Shown here one piece after another: positions 46,601 through 58,113 of a stretch of 64,000 nucleotides of DNA. The notes under the pieces are model-generated. The model was not told the DNA's origin, did no database searches, and worked only from the letters and a program-made list of their open reading frames with translations. The first letter of the stretch is position 1; every line of letters begins with the position of its first letter. The translations under genes were made by a program, and so were the position numbers. Location of the stretch: positions 15,431,001-15,495,000 of the forward strand of contig NC_091942.1 of assembly GCF_041260155.1 (NCBI RefSeq), written 5' to 3'. This DNA comes from Ptychodera flava (lineage: Eukaryota; Hemichordata; Enteropneusta; Ptychoderidae).

Positions 46601-48326
46601 CTAAAAATTGCAAAATGTTGAGAAATTTGCGCGGTGAACCCTGATATTTATTGGTGACTCGGTAAGAGAATGGTTGAAAATTTCGTTGAGGAAAGTTTGA
46701 GCAAAAGTTTAAGTCTTTCACTTTTCAAGTGCATACTACCTTAAAGTCTGAACATTATGTAGAATGTCCATGTTGAACTTAATTATGGATTTTTGCCAAA
46801 TGGGATGTGACTGTTCATGATTCTAGTATGTTCAGCTGTAAATCCCACATGAGAACCTGTTCCCATTCTGAACATCTACAGGTAAGTCTCATGGTCTGCA
46901 AATTTTGTCACTGGAAACAGGCAAATTGTAACGCTTTATAATTGTGATGTACATTACTTGCTACACTCATAACATAAACCTGGTCTAGTATGCTACACTC
47001 ACAGAGAAACAGGAGCATAACATAGATTGTAAACAGGGAGACGTCTAGCCTAATATAAACCATGCTGCAATGAAAGAGAATGCACAAAGGTGCTGAGTCT
47101 ACAACTCATAATCTTTTTTTTGATCTTGCAATCTGAAAATCACTCACCGTATGCCAACCTCTTTGCTGCATATGCCATCTCTGCCCGGCCTTGCTTCTTG
47201 GCTCTCTCATCTTTTGTTGTCTCTTTGCTAGCTGACGTTGCTGTAGAGTAGGTCTGGCAAAGATGTGAGGCAAAGAAAAAGGAAATAACTTATTAGCCAT
47301 AACAAATTGTAAACTTCATCTCGGTTTTTAAATTACCATGTTGATGATCAGTCTGCCACTTTGATACCATGAGTGATAGACATTTCCAAGAACAAAATTA
47401 CTCGTTTTTTTTTTATTGAGCAAGAAATCCCATGAAAAGACTTCATTTCTCTCTGCCTAGAGGGAAACAACAGCTAATGGGAGAGTGACTGTAGCTCTAT
47501 AAAAACCTCTTTACACAGTATATTGAAAATTTTGCATTGCAACATGAAGAGAGTTTCAGGTATGTTTTCAGGTATAATGATGTGCCTTGATAATCAAATG
47601 AATCAAAATACTCTAAGATATCAATTTGTTTACTACCTCTTGGTATTACTTGCTCCATCTTTCAGTAAAATAATGGTAAGAGTTCCTTTAGGTGCCCACA
47701 CATGATGGGGAGGGTCACTCCTAGCAAAAACCATCAAATCCGCCGTGAAGGGCTTTGGGGTTTGGGTATAGATTGTTACAGTTCTAGTTCTGTACCTCGC
47801 AACTTTCAGCGGCGATTTTGTGTGGTCTCGCCACAACACAAAATCGCCGGGGAAAGTTGTGGGTTGCAGAGCTGCAGCAAGGCAGAGTCCACCCACTGGG
47901 GACTGTGGGACAGTCCACCCACTGGGGACCGTGGGCATGTGTACAGAGTTAGTATATATATCCCACCCAAAAGAAGGTCATGCGAGGTTCTTAAGGAAGT
48001 CTTTCTGATTAATTCGACCACGGAGGTATAAAGAGGTCAAGAAACGACAGAGCAATGAGGTGGGAAAGGTCCTTCCCACCTCCCTGAACAGAGGATGGAG
48101 GAAATCGTGCACAGTACAACCTTGTTCAGGATAAAACTATACGTAAAAGCGATCATTATTCAATGTGACACGCATTATGTGAAATATCCATTCGGCATAT
48201 AGCCCAAAAAGCCCATGAACGTCTTACCATTCTACTCTGATTACGGAGAATAACGAAATTCCCGAGTTTGCGACCATTTCTCATCGAAATTGTGCACAAG
48301 CATGCACTCACTCTGGATGCGGCCAT
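37699..48326 (-). CDS. MRPS9: Mitochondrial small ribosomal subunit protein uS9m, complete
   Basis: uS9m is part of the mitochondrial small subunit; its C-terminal tail reaches the P-site tRNA. Ten minus-strand exons join in frame: 48326-48228, 47253-47148, 45569-45466, 44488-44315, 43104-43019, 42780-42705, 41694-41569, 41238-41087, 38660-38491 and 37790-37699 (TAA), giving 394 residues against 396 in human. The start sits in a strong context (AAAATGG). Residues 1-40 are basic and hydroxylated with few acids, as in a mitochondrial presequence. [28 protein letters not shown] (272-277), [24 protein letters not shown] and the end [13 protein letters not shown] are conserved. The last intron uses a GC donor (AAG/GCAAGT). 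Introns contain a hAT element, a CACAGTAC element, several MITEs and a palindrome. Confidence 0.96.
38942..39033 (+). mobile_element. Short TTAA MITE, family 2, copy c (best preserved)
   Basis: 92 bases bounded by TTAA on both sides, ends CCCTTTCACC and GGTGAACAGG, in the MRPS9 intron just beside the hAT element. Confidence 0.75.
39131..41042. mobile_element. hAT-like element in MRPS9 intron
   Basis: A 1.9 kb insertion with ends CAGTGTTGTCCTTA and, reversed, CAGTGTTGTCCTTAG; the 5 bases AGATG occur on both sides, an imperfectly placed duplication. CAGTG ends are typical of hAT. A G/C-rich stretch of short iterated motifs (39190-39275) and a 120-base palindrome (39646-39766) follow the left end. 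The only longer open frame, 40034-40303, has no recognised domain, and no transposase catalytic region is seen, so it is probably non-autonomous. The right end lies 44 bases from an MRPS9 exon. Confidence 0.75.
39646..39766. repeat. Palindrome rich in TACGCA inside the hAT element
   Basis: Arms of about 58 bases (GCGTATATAGAAAACTCATA... mirrored by ...TATGAGTTTTCTATACGC) meet around 39708. GCGTA motifs recur in it, as in the other hAT at 20554-22353. Confidence 0.8.
41470..41556. mobile_element. Fragment of TTAA MITE family 3
   Basis: Matches the end of family 3 (TGCGCCTC..GGACAGA.ATTC to CCACTTGTG) in the MRPS9 intron next to the exon ending at 41569. Only the terminal part is present. Confidence 0.45.
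42114..42215 (+). mobile_element. Short TTAA MITE, family 2, copy d
   Basis: TTAA at both edges; the right end contains a tandem duplication of GGGGGTGAAC that lengthens this copy by 10 bases. Confidence 0.75.
43375..43991 (-). mobile_element. CACAGTAC-ended transposon, copy 2, in MRPS9 intron
   Basis: 617 bases, inverted relative to copy 1, with the same terminal repeats and an exact 5-bp target duplication TGATA (43370-43374 and 43992-43996). No coding capacity. Confidence 0.85.
44153..44182. repeat. (CA)n microsatellite
   Basis: About fifteen CA units in the MRPS9 intron, 130 bases from the exon that ends at 44315. Confidence 0.95.
44799..45295. mobile_element. TTAA-flanked MITE, family 4
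   Basis: TTAA at 44799-44802 and 45292-45295 bounds a 490-base non-coding unit whose ends are inverted: AAAGCCCCTGGAACTGTA and, reversed, AAAGGCCCATTAGCTGTA. It is in an MRPS9 intron. Confidence 0.65.
45739..46744 (-). mobile_element. TTAA MITE, family 3, copy split by an insertion
   Basis: The two ends match family 3 (TTAAGGTGGTACGCACCTC at 45739; GCATACTACCTTAA ending 46744). The middle breaks off near 45950 and resumes near 46629, so about 680 unrelated bases are inserted. A 36-base hairpin (CATAGACAGT...ACTGTCTATG) lies inside at about 46223-46254. Confidence 0.7.
47799..47861. repeat. Hairpin in MRPS9 first intron
   Basis: CAACTTTC.GCGGCGATTTTGTG is mirrored by CACAAAATCGCCG.GGAAAGTTG around a 14-base loop. 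Confidence 0.75.
47886..47937. repeat. Two tandem copies of a 26-base unit
   Basis: AGTCCACCCACTGGGGAC followed by TGTGGGAC, repeated once with one or two changes, directly after the hairpin in the MRPS9 first intron. Confidence 0.85.
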
Positions 48327-51000
48327 TTTGGCGTGCGCCACCACTTATGTATATGGAGTTTATTTCGTTTTCGTCACACTGCAATTTAGGTGTGATGACG
48401 TTCATTACTTGATTCTTCCTTCTTTTACACACATGTGGAATGATAATGGTTTTTAATTAACACAGGTGTTATAAACCGCTGCCGGTGAGTAAACTGTTTA
48501 AAAACAGCGACAGATTTGGTTCAATGGTACGCATACATCCATACATCCTATGTTTCACTCTGTAGAGGGCGCTGTAAACTGCACTCATTTTGTAACAACT
48601 CGCTCACTGTTCAGCTGGTGCCCCATCCTAGCCCTGCGTACGATGCTGTGTGTTCCGCTACAGCTAATAGCCCCGCTATCGTGGTGAGCGGGGCTATTAG
48701 CTGTAGCGGAACACACAGCATCGTACGCAGCGGGTGCCCCAAACCCACACTATTGTTTAAATTAAAGCCGCTCTACCGAAGCAAGACGTGCGTAGCGTTA
48801 GAAGTGTACCAGATCAATAAACAACAATAGAGATGGACATTGATGGATGAGTACCAGCATTTGTTTTCGCGAAATTCACCATTGCTCTATCTCTGTCATG
48901 ATAGTGATATCCCGGGGGAATGATATGTCACACCGTCGGGCACAATGATTCTAGGAATAATTAGTACAGAGCATCACAAAAACACTGATAAAAATTCTAT
49001 TTTTACAGATATGTCCTTACACCCAACTCAAGCTGAAATCATTCAAAACATGGGCCAAAGAGCGATATGCAAATCACCACGAACAACTGAACACTAAACA
49101 TTTTGGTAATTCTCTGCGCAAGGTATCAATTCTCTTCGTCCATCACCGGACCAAGTCTAGACTTCTACATGTTTGATATTCCTTCCCAAATCCTTTAAGC
49201 TCGACGTCGTGACCTGAAGATTTATATATGTAAAAAAAAATGTCGTATAGACAATCATTATGCGACTGCGTGCAAACGGAGAATACAGCGTCTGTTTCAG
49301 CTAACATCTTGGAGTTCTGTATTGAACTGAACCGCGGTATGGAACTTACTTCCCGTGTGACTTCAACGCGATATGTTCAGCGTCTGTCGCAAGGAACGGC
49401 TGGCTGTTTCGGAAGAAATCCGTTTGATTTATACCTATTATACTCATATTTGAATTAAATCTATGGTCATGACTAAATAAATCAACGAATTCAAAGGCAA
49501 ATCTACAAAATGAGGATATACTTTTGTTCGCCTTCCAAGAAGCGATGTTTGTTTTGCGGAGTTGCCCATTTTTCCACTTTCCAGACGTGCGAATCTTTGA
49601 ACCTAAACACAAGGCTGACAAGACAACGGTGTTTGTTGAATTTTTGACAACCAAAAGATATAGTTTTATTTTTCTGTATTTTTTTTCGAAAATCTGCATC
49701 AATCAGTAATAGCATATCTCCATGGAACAATTAAAGTATACCTTTACACCGACACAGATACCCGGGCACCGTGACAGATAATTGGGGGGGGGGGGGGAAT
49801 TCATGAGCGACGACGGACTGTAAAATGAACTCCGCATATACACAACCTGTGCGCACAATTTCTTGTCAGTCAGTTTATTTTTGTCCTACGTCATGTTGAC
49901 AACCCGCTTCGCAGAATAATAGTTCCGCGAAACAGCCTTCTTTGATATCATGAAAATGTCGTTCAGAATATTAGTCCACAGTCCCTCCATCAAAGTGGAG
50001 GGACCGTGATTAGTCGCAGGAAGTACATGTAAGATGAAGAAGTCGGACAGTTTTCACGGTTCACACAAAAATGCGCCCATTTTTTGCAGATTAAAATATC
50101 TCAATAACTTCTTCGCTATAACTTCAGTATATATGATTTATCTATATTTTGAAATAAAAAAAAACATTTACCCTCTGCTTGTATCCGTAAATATAGACAA
50201 CTTGTTATTTTTTTCATTCAGCTGAATATATTGAATAGCGCCACTTTATCTAGGTCATTCAATTTTCAGACAGTTTGGTTCTTTATGAAAAATCAGAAGA
50301 TTTTGTCACGGTATTTTACTTGTATGATTACACAAATTTCCTGCGATAAACTGTGGACAAAACTTTAGAACTTCAACTTAAAGACGAAAGACTTGATGAC
50401 ATGCAACATCACATTTTGCTGGTTTTGATAAAATGATCGCGGTAACATCGTAGTATCACACAATCATTCGCCAATCTATAATTTTCGTTTCAGTGTGTTG
50501 TGCAAGTCAAGAAAACGCTTACACCATGATCTTCCGTTCTACCGTCTGTGGTTTGTCAACCACGTACAATTCCTTCAGCGCAGGACTGTGGGCCTACATA
50601 ATTGAGGAGACATTTCGACTGAACGTCGTTTGCTTTTTAAACGCCATCATTGTACACATTCTGAGTTTGTACAACTTTACAAGCGTCTTTCAAGGTCGGC
50701 GATCTCTATTCTCAGCCAATTATAATCAATGCCTTTTTTTGTCAAGGGGAAAACTTCGAAGGGTTTCCCATCCCTGGGAGAAACAATCGTCTTTTGACAA
50801 GCACTGACAAGTTGCATAACAGAATTGCAGTAAACATTCCAGACCCATTGCATTGTCAGCACATTGTTTGCGCGGGTCTCAGATCGCGATCGACGAGATG
50901 TGCGAATGTTTGGCCGGGTGCCAACACAGACCCGGAATGAGGTATATGCAAATTTAAGTCACATGACAGGGCAGGTCTTGCACAATAAATAGCAAGACAG
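48327..51000. other. Divergent intergenic region between MRPS9 and EIF5A
   Basis: The two 5' ends point away from each other over 2.7 kb. The first about 100 bases upstream of the MRPS9 ATG are its 5' UTR or promoter. The region holds a palindromic MITE (48626-48732), a G14 run (49784-49797) and a CGGTCCCTCCAC hairpin fragment (49977-50008). An open frame at 50493-50807 matches nothing I know, and I do not call it a gene. Confidence 0.55.
48626..48732. mobile_element. Palindromic MITE with 9-bp flanking duplication, copy 1
   Basis: Outer arm CTGCGTACGATGCTGTGTG then TTCC, inner arm GCTACAGCTAATAGCCCCGCT, spacer ATCGTGGTG, then the exact mirror. The 9 bases GGTGCCCCA occur at 48617-48625 and 48733-48741. 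A second element with the same outer arm but a different inner arm is at 63367-63475. Confidence 0.85.
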
Positions 51001-51092
51001 CAGAGCACTTATAAATTGTTGGGTATTTCGCAAGTTTATCAAATTTGGCTGCGCCATTGGTGCTCGTTCTATAGTAGCGGGCACGGAAAAAG
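51001..51092 (+). promoter_or_regulatory. EIF5A core promoter and non-coding first exon
   Basis: TATAAA at 51010-51015, an inverted CCAAT box (ATTGG, 51056-51060) and a strong donor AAAAAG/GTGAGT at 51092/51093 fit a short untranslated first exon starting around 51040 and spliced to the acceptor at 51819-51820. This is inferred from motifs only. Confidence 0.5.
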
Positions 51093-51423
51093 GTGAGTTT
51101 TTAAACGTTTTTGCTGTAGCGCTGCTCTTTAATTTTTAGACCACGGGAATAACAATGATTTGACACAGATCTACAGAACAAAGGCGCTCAAAATTGCGCT
51201 TCGATATTTTGAAAACTTAAAATCTGTCGGTCCAATCGTCCAACTACGTATACTTGCAGTCATTATTTGTTGCCCGCCTAAAATGTTCCTTTCATGCAAT
51301 TACGACGACATTTATGGAGTTAATTTGAAGAGTTGAATGTTCTAACCATGGTATAATACTTTGGCTAGGTGCTCGTGAAGGCTTTAACAATGTCTCTAAC
51401 ACGGAAAAATAAATTTATCAGAA

Positions 51424-51427
<4 letters not shown>

Positions 51428-51487
<60 letters not shown>
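51428..51487. repeat. (GA)n microsatellite
   Basis: About 30 AG/GA units in the presumed first intron of EIF5A. Reading frames across it give meaningless Ser-Leu runs on the minus strand. Confidence 0.97.
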
Positions 51488-51489
<2 letters not shown>

Positions 51490-51848
51490 ACCTGTATTGA
51501 AGACAGAAAAACACCGTTTTATATAAATTAAGTCTACACAAGAATAGTCAGTCCCATTTTCTGTATGGTAATATATTATATAGTATTTAATATGGATGTA
51601 TTTTAGTAACTTCAAAATGTACAACACCAATTTAAGTTTCTCTACTACCACCGTGAAACGCTGAAATTGCTTCCGTGTCGACAGACACTTAAATGTACTT
51701 TGTAAGTATGCAAAAGATGAAAATGCTCCATAACTGAAAGCCGTAAAAAATATCATAGAATAACACCGTAAAGGATGACACCCGTTTATCAACTGACCCT
51801 ACTTTTCTTTCTCTCACCAGATAATTTTTGTTGCTAGGCAGACATTCT

Positions 51849-54496
51849 ATGAGCGATGATGAATTTATTGGAGCAGATGCCGGTGCCTCCGATACTTTTC
51901 CAGTTCGCTGTTCCGCCTTACGAAAAGGTGGCTATGTAATGCTGAATGACAGACCATGCAAGATTGTCGAATTGTCAACGGCTAGGCCAGGAAAACACGG
52001 CCATGCAAAGGTCAGATATATACAATCCTATTGGGTTTTCTTTGTCGATAATATCTATCATTTGCATTATTTATTTTCTCTTTAAACGTTGTTTTTCATA
52101 GATTCTTATTATAGTTCGAAGTTATCGATAACGGGGGAGGTCGAGGTATGTAAAGGTCACGGACTGTTTGTGGTGATGACATCTTGACACACGCTTGTCA
52201 GGATTGAGCTTCTTAAAAAATCTAACACGAGCGCAAAACGAAGCTGATGATATATAGTATATAGTCATTGAGTTGTTCCGCTGAGGCTTTTGAAAATTCC
52301 GTAGCCAGTAAGAAATCTACGCCAGGTCCCGGAAAATGACGAAATTGTCGTCTAGAGTTCACATGAACACGATGAACGCTGAACATTTTTCGGCGATTGG
52401 ACCATTTTTCTCATTTAACCTGTACATTGACTTCGATAAAACATAGACTTGATATAAACCAACTGATTCAAGTGTAAAGCAAACTTAGATTTCTATGATA
52501 AACTTATTTATGTTTATCGGAAAATTGAAGATATATGCCTGCAGGGTCAAGGGTCACTGTGATCTGTGTGAGTCTGCCAAAAGTTACTCGGTCTTGGAAT
52601 GGGGGTCATGTGACGAACACAGTGAAGTTATTTGTCTCATATTTGACCGCGTTTCGTGTTTTTTTTTGTTTTTTGGGTTTTTTTTATCTATGGGTCATGT
52701 TTGGTTTTTGACCCTTATGTCGAATAAATATGCGTACAACTGTCTGTGGTCAATTGGAATCACTAACCCTGTACTGCGTGGGGAAAAAAACAAAACTTCG
52801 TGTGCCTGGTTATTATTTGAGAATGTTAGTGGGTACTGTGACGATCAAATTTGCGCTGTGGACAAATACAGTAAATCTCTAGCGTTCTAAAATAGCTTCA
52901 ATACAGGGCCAAAGCAATTCGCCAAACCATCGAATGAAAATAATAATATAGTAGCAAAGACATTCTTTCGAATAGTTACCAATGGCACCAATTATGAAAT
53001 GTTTCAAAACCGGGGGGCGACGGCACGTATCGAAACTCTCAAACAAACTGTACTTGAAATATTTTATAATGCATGTGCACCGTTATCATGGACCCGTGAT
53101 TTGCTTGTCGTTGCTTACATTTGAAACAATTCAAACAGTGTATTTAATGCATTAGTAACATTGATCTGACATGCAAGATAAATTTGCATATTTCCAATAC
53201 AATGCGATGTTTTCTTAACTAATAACCTAATATCATAGTTTTTCATGGTTTAGGCCTAAGTCTTATTTTATTCACCAAGGAAAATATTACATTCGTGTCT
53301 TAAGGTGAAATATTTCTTTTATAACCCTGTGCAGGTTCGTATAGTCGGTCGGGATTTGTTTACTCAACGGAGATATGAAGGCATAAGCCCATCGACTCAC
53401 AACATCAACGTGCCTTATGTGCGCAAGCAGGACTTCCAGGTAATTCAACAAATTTATTATCGTGTGAGGGCGTGTCGTAAGTGCTTGTGTTGAGGTACGA
53501 GTATGTTCTTGCACCGAGGAAAAGTAACTTAGTCGCTGTAGATATGTAGACACGGTAAAATCGCTTTGATTTGTAGAATATTGTTGGGTATACACGTATC
53601 AAGGCGTTTGGTTAAACTAAATGTTAAAACTCTATCCCTTCAATAATTTATCTCCAATTTTACTGTTAGGTGTTGGGCGTTGGCGATCGATTCCTGTCGC
53701 TGCTTGATGATCGTGGGCAGATCCACGACGGGGTCGAGGTTCCCGAAGGCGAGATTGGAGAACGTGTCCGTGAAAAGTTCAACAACGAGGACGATTTCAT
53801 GGTATGAACAAATAACTGTACTCACTTCATATCGAATCCTTTGGTAGTGCATTTGGCATCTATTTCGAACATTCTAACACTCTTCTGATATCGCTCCAAA
53901 TCAGGGTAAAATCAAAATTTGGACTTTTCGACTACAAGTGTACATTTTTGAAATCTTTATGTTTCTATGAGAGGCGATGTAATATAGTTTGATACAAATT
54001 TTGCAGACAATACTCCATGTTGCAATACACTCAGTGAATTCACAAGGTGTAAAACTTTCATTTTATATCAAAATAAGCTATCGCTCAATATATCACAGTT
54101 ACTAAAATAAACCGCGTATAGGCCTACATGTTTACTTAGATTCCGCAACGATGATCCAGTTCAAAATTCGAAATGTTCCAGCGATGTAAACATCGAGGTT
54201 GAGTTGGTTGTTTTAGTGTTGCCAAAGGAGAAAAAGGTGTGGCGATTTACGAAAAGGTCCGACTTAGTGCATCGACCACAAATAAAGCTTGCTTAGAGCC
54301 ACGGTCCCTCCACCCACTGGACCGTGAACCATTTTATTTCCTGTGATTTACTGCGATATTTCTCTATTCTGAATGGATACCTGAATTCATCATATCTTTT
54401 CACATCCTATCCTATCTTTTCCACCAGGTGACCGTGTTGACAGTGAAGGACGAAGGGATCGTCAGTGGTGTGAAAGAAACCGCTTCGGGAAATTAG
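51849..54496 (+). CDS. EIF5A: Translation factor eIF5A, complete
   Basis: eIF5A binds the ribosomal E site and promotes peptide bond formation on difficult sequences such as polyproline, and also aids termination. Coding exons 51849-52010, 53335-53439, 53670-53801 and 54428-54496 (TAG) give 155 residues against 154 in human. The N-terminal SH3-like domain contains [21 protein letters not shown]; the loop [10 protein letters not shown] carries the lysine that is converted to hypusine (K49; human K50). The C-terminal OB fold includes [20 protein letters not shown] and EGEIGERV. The start is the first ATG after the acceptor at 51819-51820 and gives the usual acidic N terminus, though its context (TCTATGA) is weak. 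eIF5A is the substrate of deoxyhypusine synthase and hydroxylase, neither of which is in this window. Confidence 0.97.
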
Positions 54497-55311
54497 CCAG
54501 CTTCGCGAGTGGATTGACCTGTTGTAATGGATATCATATGATGTTATGTGATATTTTTTCCTAAATTCTGCATCTTTCTTCCTTTTCTAGTAACTATCGA
54601 GTTTTCCGAAAGTAACAACAACGACATGTAAAAGTACAACAAAAATGCCAGACAAGGGTGTGTGCGACATTTATACCGCCAAAGTGTGTGAATTTTGTTG
54701 AATACAATCTTACAAAATGTAGAATCAGGCTTCACGTGTTTCTGCGATTCCAAAATTCAAGCAGGCACCGTCTGATCACGTGCGTTTGATGATTTCGTTC
54801 GCACTTTAGTCTGCAATCGTAGTCACTCCTCAAGAGCGACGACCGCACTCTAACGAAATACGTACTACCCTGTGCAGGTATTTGGAAAAACTCTTACCTC
54901 CATGGCATATACTGTACAATGATAAGAGCGAAATTGTTGGGATGTTGAAATACTCAAAGTAGTACCTAAGTTTCTCAATTTTGAGGTCTGTGTTATTGTG
55001 TATTCTATTGTTCGTTTTTATGACACCTTTTTTCATATTATAAACATACTTTTGTACGAAAATTCACAATCGAGTACCTCATCGGAAGACGCGAATGCAG
55101 TCGCAAGATGACGTCTTAAAGAATATATGATAACACCTTTTCTTCGTGACGTCACCATTTATTGACCTTCATTCAAGTATTAGCAAATGGAAAACCCATT
55201 TGTTTTCGAAACACCTCTTGTCAGAGATTGAATGCGAACAAATGACTTTCACAATAACATGCCTTATATCCACATTTACTGTATCTGTTCTGTACATTAA
55301 ACTCCTGTACA

Positions 55312-55317
55312 AATAAA
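55312..55317 (+). terminator. Candidate EIF5A poly(A) signal AATAAA
   Basis: AATAAA about 815 bases after the stop, followed by a T-rich tract. Earlier variant signals are possible. Confidence 0.35.
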
Positions 55318-55847
55318 CTTTTTTCCTGCAAAAAAAGCGAGCAAGGTGCGTACTGTATGTGTAGCGTATATGTCTTAGAGACTGTTTCGGAGACGCAATT
55401 CTAATGACAACCTTGCCGGGGTTAATAGACATGCGCAGTCGGAGAATGTGGAACTTGACTGACGTCGATGTGTATTTGATGGATGTGGATATTCTTTTCG
55501 AGGCGTAACCATATAAGCTCAACCTTTATGCGCAAACAGCAAGCAAAACTTACAAAACATGTATAATACTTTTGACGTGATACATCGATTACTGTGTTGT
55601 ATGTGGTGTAAAATATGACTCATGCTTTGGCAATTCTTGATGAGCAGTCTTTCCAATCATTCTAATCATTATAAGCCTCAGTCCCTTCGTTGTGTCTTGC
55701 CCCTTACAAATGTTTTGTTTCTAGCAACATCGATCTATAATTTATCAGCTGAAATTGACCGATAAGACAAAATCTGTAAAGGAAAACAACCAACACCAAC
55801 ACAGTTAGTAACTACTCAACAATGACTAATGCGAGAACCAGAGATTA

Positions 55848-56195
55848 GGGACTATCTAGGGGTCTGATATTCGTACTCTTATATTTTTCCACAATGCTTT
55901 CCTAGTTTACCACTCATTTTAGGGGACTCCATTTAAAGCTCTAGGAGTAAGTCAAATTTTTACAGTAATATTTTTGAAATCGAAAATTTGATTTTCCCCG
56001 TTAAAAGTTAACACAGGGGTTGCGGCCATCTTGAAGTTCAGAAGTTGGTAAATATGAGAGGTAATTTTATCAAGTACCAAATTCGCAAGGCGACCCCTAT
56101 TTTTTATTGTTGGATTTGAAAGAAAATGGTTTAAAGTTTCCTTAAGAAAGTTTGAAAAAGTATGAGTCTTACAGTTTCAAGTTTTGATGTAATCT
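55848..56195 (-). mobile_element. TTAA MITE, family 3, worn copy
   Basis: Shares the family-3 block GTTAACACAGGGGTTGCGGC and the internal TTTATTGTTGGATTTGAAAG stretch. Both ends are degraded and the TTAA borders are lost. Confidence 0.5.
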
Positions 56196-57469
56196 TAAAC
56201 ACCGAATAAGAAAATGATAACAGTCTGCATCCGAAAGCATAGACTTTTAGGCTGGAACATTTTGTTGAAATGGTGAGTTTGTCTGATTATTATCAAGTGA
56301 GAGTACTCTTATGAAGGAATACTTGTTTGATTATATCACAGACAAGGAGAACTAGTCTGTGTTTATATCGTAAATGACGTTCTGGAAATATTGGCCTGCT
56401 TTTGTTAGCCTTTGGACAATACGACAACACTATATGAATGCTTCCCACCCTTAATGTTTAGACATTTTACTTTAGACGATTATTTTGCTCACTGTTGTCC
56501 TAGCTAACAAATTGACGTATTAGTTGTCCAGGGGTGTCCAATTTTCCTTTTCATCACATCAAACTCGGGTGATGTCTTGTCTGCACCACAGGGCATGGTT
56601 TCATTTATGGCCGACAATGAAGGTCCATTTTGAAACCATGGAGGTACGAAACGATGTTGAAACCAAGCGAACGTTTACTATCATGCGGGCTCAGGTTTTG
56701 TTCTCGGATGCAGCGTGAAGTACCAGGAGATTTCTGTATTGTCCATAATGAAGCCCATTACCGTGAAGGGCTATTGCAATGCAGGGTGTTGTAAATTTAA
56801 TTACACAAGCACTAGTGAAAAAGCGTAAGAAATAGGCCCATTCTTTTGGTTGTAAGAGGCTTGTTCATGGCAACGTATTAAATCGACCGCACTGCAGTCC
56901 TTGGGCTCTGTATTGGTGAAAATCCAAGGAGAGTATCTATATATGGAGGTCGCTCGGGCGCTTCGTTTAGTCTTTGCTGAACCATGAATGTAAAAAGAGA
57001 CTTCTTTTTTACATCCATGGCTGAACTATACACAGTAGAGAAACGAATGTCAATGGCTGAACGGCGTCACATAGTGGAGAGAATCACTCGGTCTATTTCG
57101 ATCAATGTCTCATGAACACATGATAACGGTACGTAGCCATAGAATCCAAGAACTATATAATGAAATGCATGTTTCTTAATTTAACGTAAAAACAGGAGAT
57201 GTGTCTTGATTGTGGACTAACTGCTGATATAAAAGCGCATACGTGTGCGTCGCGGTTGGCTATGAACGCCATAATGTAGTTAGATGTTTGAGACAAAAGA
57301 TTGACAAATTACTGGTACTTGTTTAGTGTACTTTCATTATCTATCAGTGCCTCTTGTTTCTACAGAAATAAATTAAAAGATAAAAATATAGTCTTGGCGA
57401 AAAAGTTTGGGGTATAGAGGCATTCTGTCATTTCTTCTTTAAAAAATGTATTAGGTTTTAAAAATCAAT

Positions 57470-57474
57470 CATAT

Positions 57475-57529
<55 letters not shown>

Positions 57530-57551
57530 GTTCATTATAGTATAAATGACA

Positions 57552-57643
<92 letters not shown>
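57470..57643. repeat. Two (TA)n arrays
   Basis: TA runs at about 57470-57526 and 57553-57643, separated by a short unique piece. Confidence 0.95.
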
Positions 57644-57646
<3 letters not shown>

Positions 57647-57769
57647 TGTAGATGTGCTACTCACCACAGACTCTCAACAACCTCAAGAGATATGTTGTTT
57701 AGCATTTAATGAAGATCAACACGTAGCCTTACGTTGATGGTTTTTTTTTGTGTGTATTCTCCTTCTGTA

Positions 57770-57816
57770 GACGTCTTCAACCTGATGAAGACTTTTAGGA
57801 CGAAACGTTGTGTCAA
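57770..57816 (+). other. Hammerhead-like / Penelope-type repeat motif
   Basis: CTGATGA at 57782-57788, GAAACG after 13 bases and GTC shortly after resemble the order of a type I hammerhead core. A GTCTTC...GAAGAC stem overlaps it. The stem II and stem I pairings expected of an active ribozyme are poor, so this may only be a dispersed retroelement tail of Penelope type. No reverse transcriptase is nearby. Confidence 0.25.
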
Positions 57817-58113
57817 AATTACAAACAGAATAAACAGAAAATATACAACCAGATCAGTAGACGTGTACAAATTTATTCATTCGCTATATACATGTACATG
57901 TATATGTATTAAATAACAAGAAACAAGGAAAGTCCTACACGATATCAATAACAATTGTATGATTAAATTGGAAATCCTCACCGAGGATATCATTTGCAGC
58001 TCTGCAAATAAGACACATGCACACAACAACTATGAAAAAGAAAACATTACTGTAACAAACATGTTTTGCACATCATGGAAATTATTCATAAAAACTTCTC
58101 CTGGAGCATGAAT

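Larger units (their letters stand above)
54497..58113. other. EIF5A 3' UTR and gene-free DNA up to the tRNA genes
   Basis: No coding exon is recognised. Contents: a candidate EIF5A poly(A) signal (55312-55317), a family-3 MITE remnant (about 55848-56195), two (TA)n arrays (57470-57643) and a retroelement-like motif (57770-57816). A minus-strand open frame at 55169-55522 lacks an ATG start and recognisable domains. Confidence 0.55.

Noticed and set aside
50493-50807. Open frame of 104 codons upstream of EIF5A with a plausible hydrophobic stretch
   Set aside because: It begins at GTG, has no recognisable domain and no second exon in frame; it could be chance. I kept it out of the gene list.
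48327-51000. A shared bidirectional promoter for MRPS9 and EIF5A
   Set aside because: The two start regions are about 2.7 kb apart, each with its own likely promoter, and the gap holds repeats.
52220-52275. C/D-box snoRNA-like motifs (TGATGA ... CTGA) in an EIF5A intron
   Set aside because: The boxes are only about 40 bases apart, with no terminal stem and no guide element; too weak.
55169-55522. 117-codon minus-strand open frame in the EIF5A 3' region
   Set aside because: No ATG start, no domain, opposite strand to the 3' UTR; probably chance.
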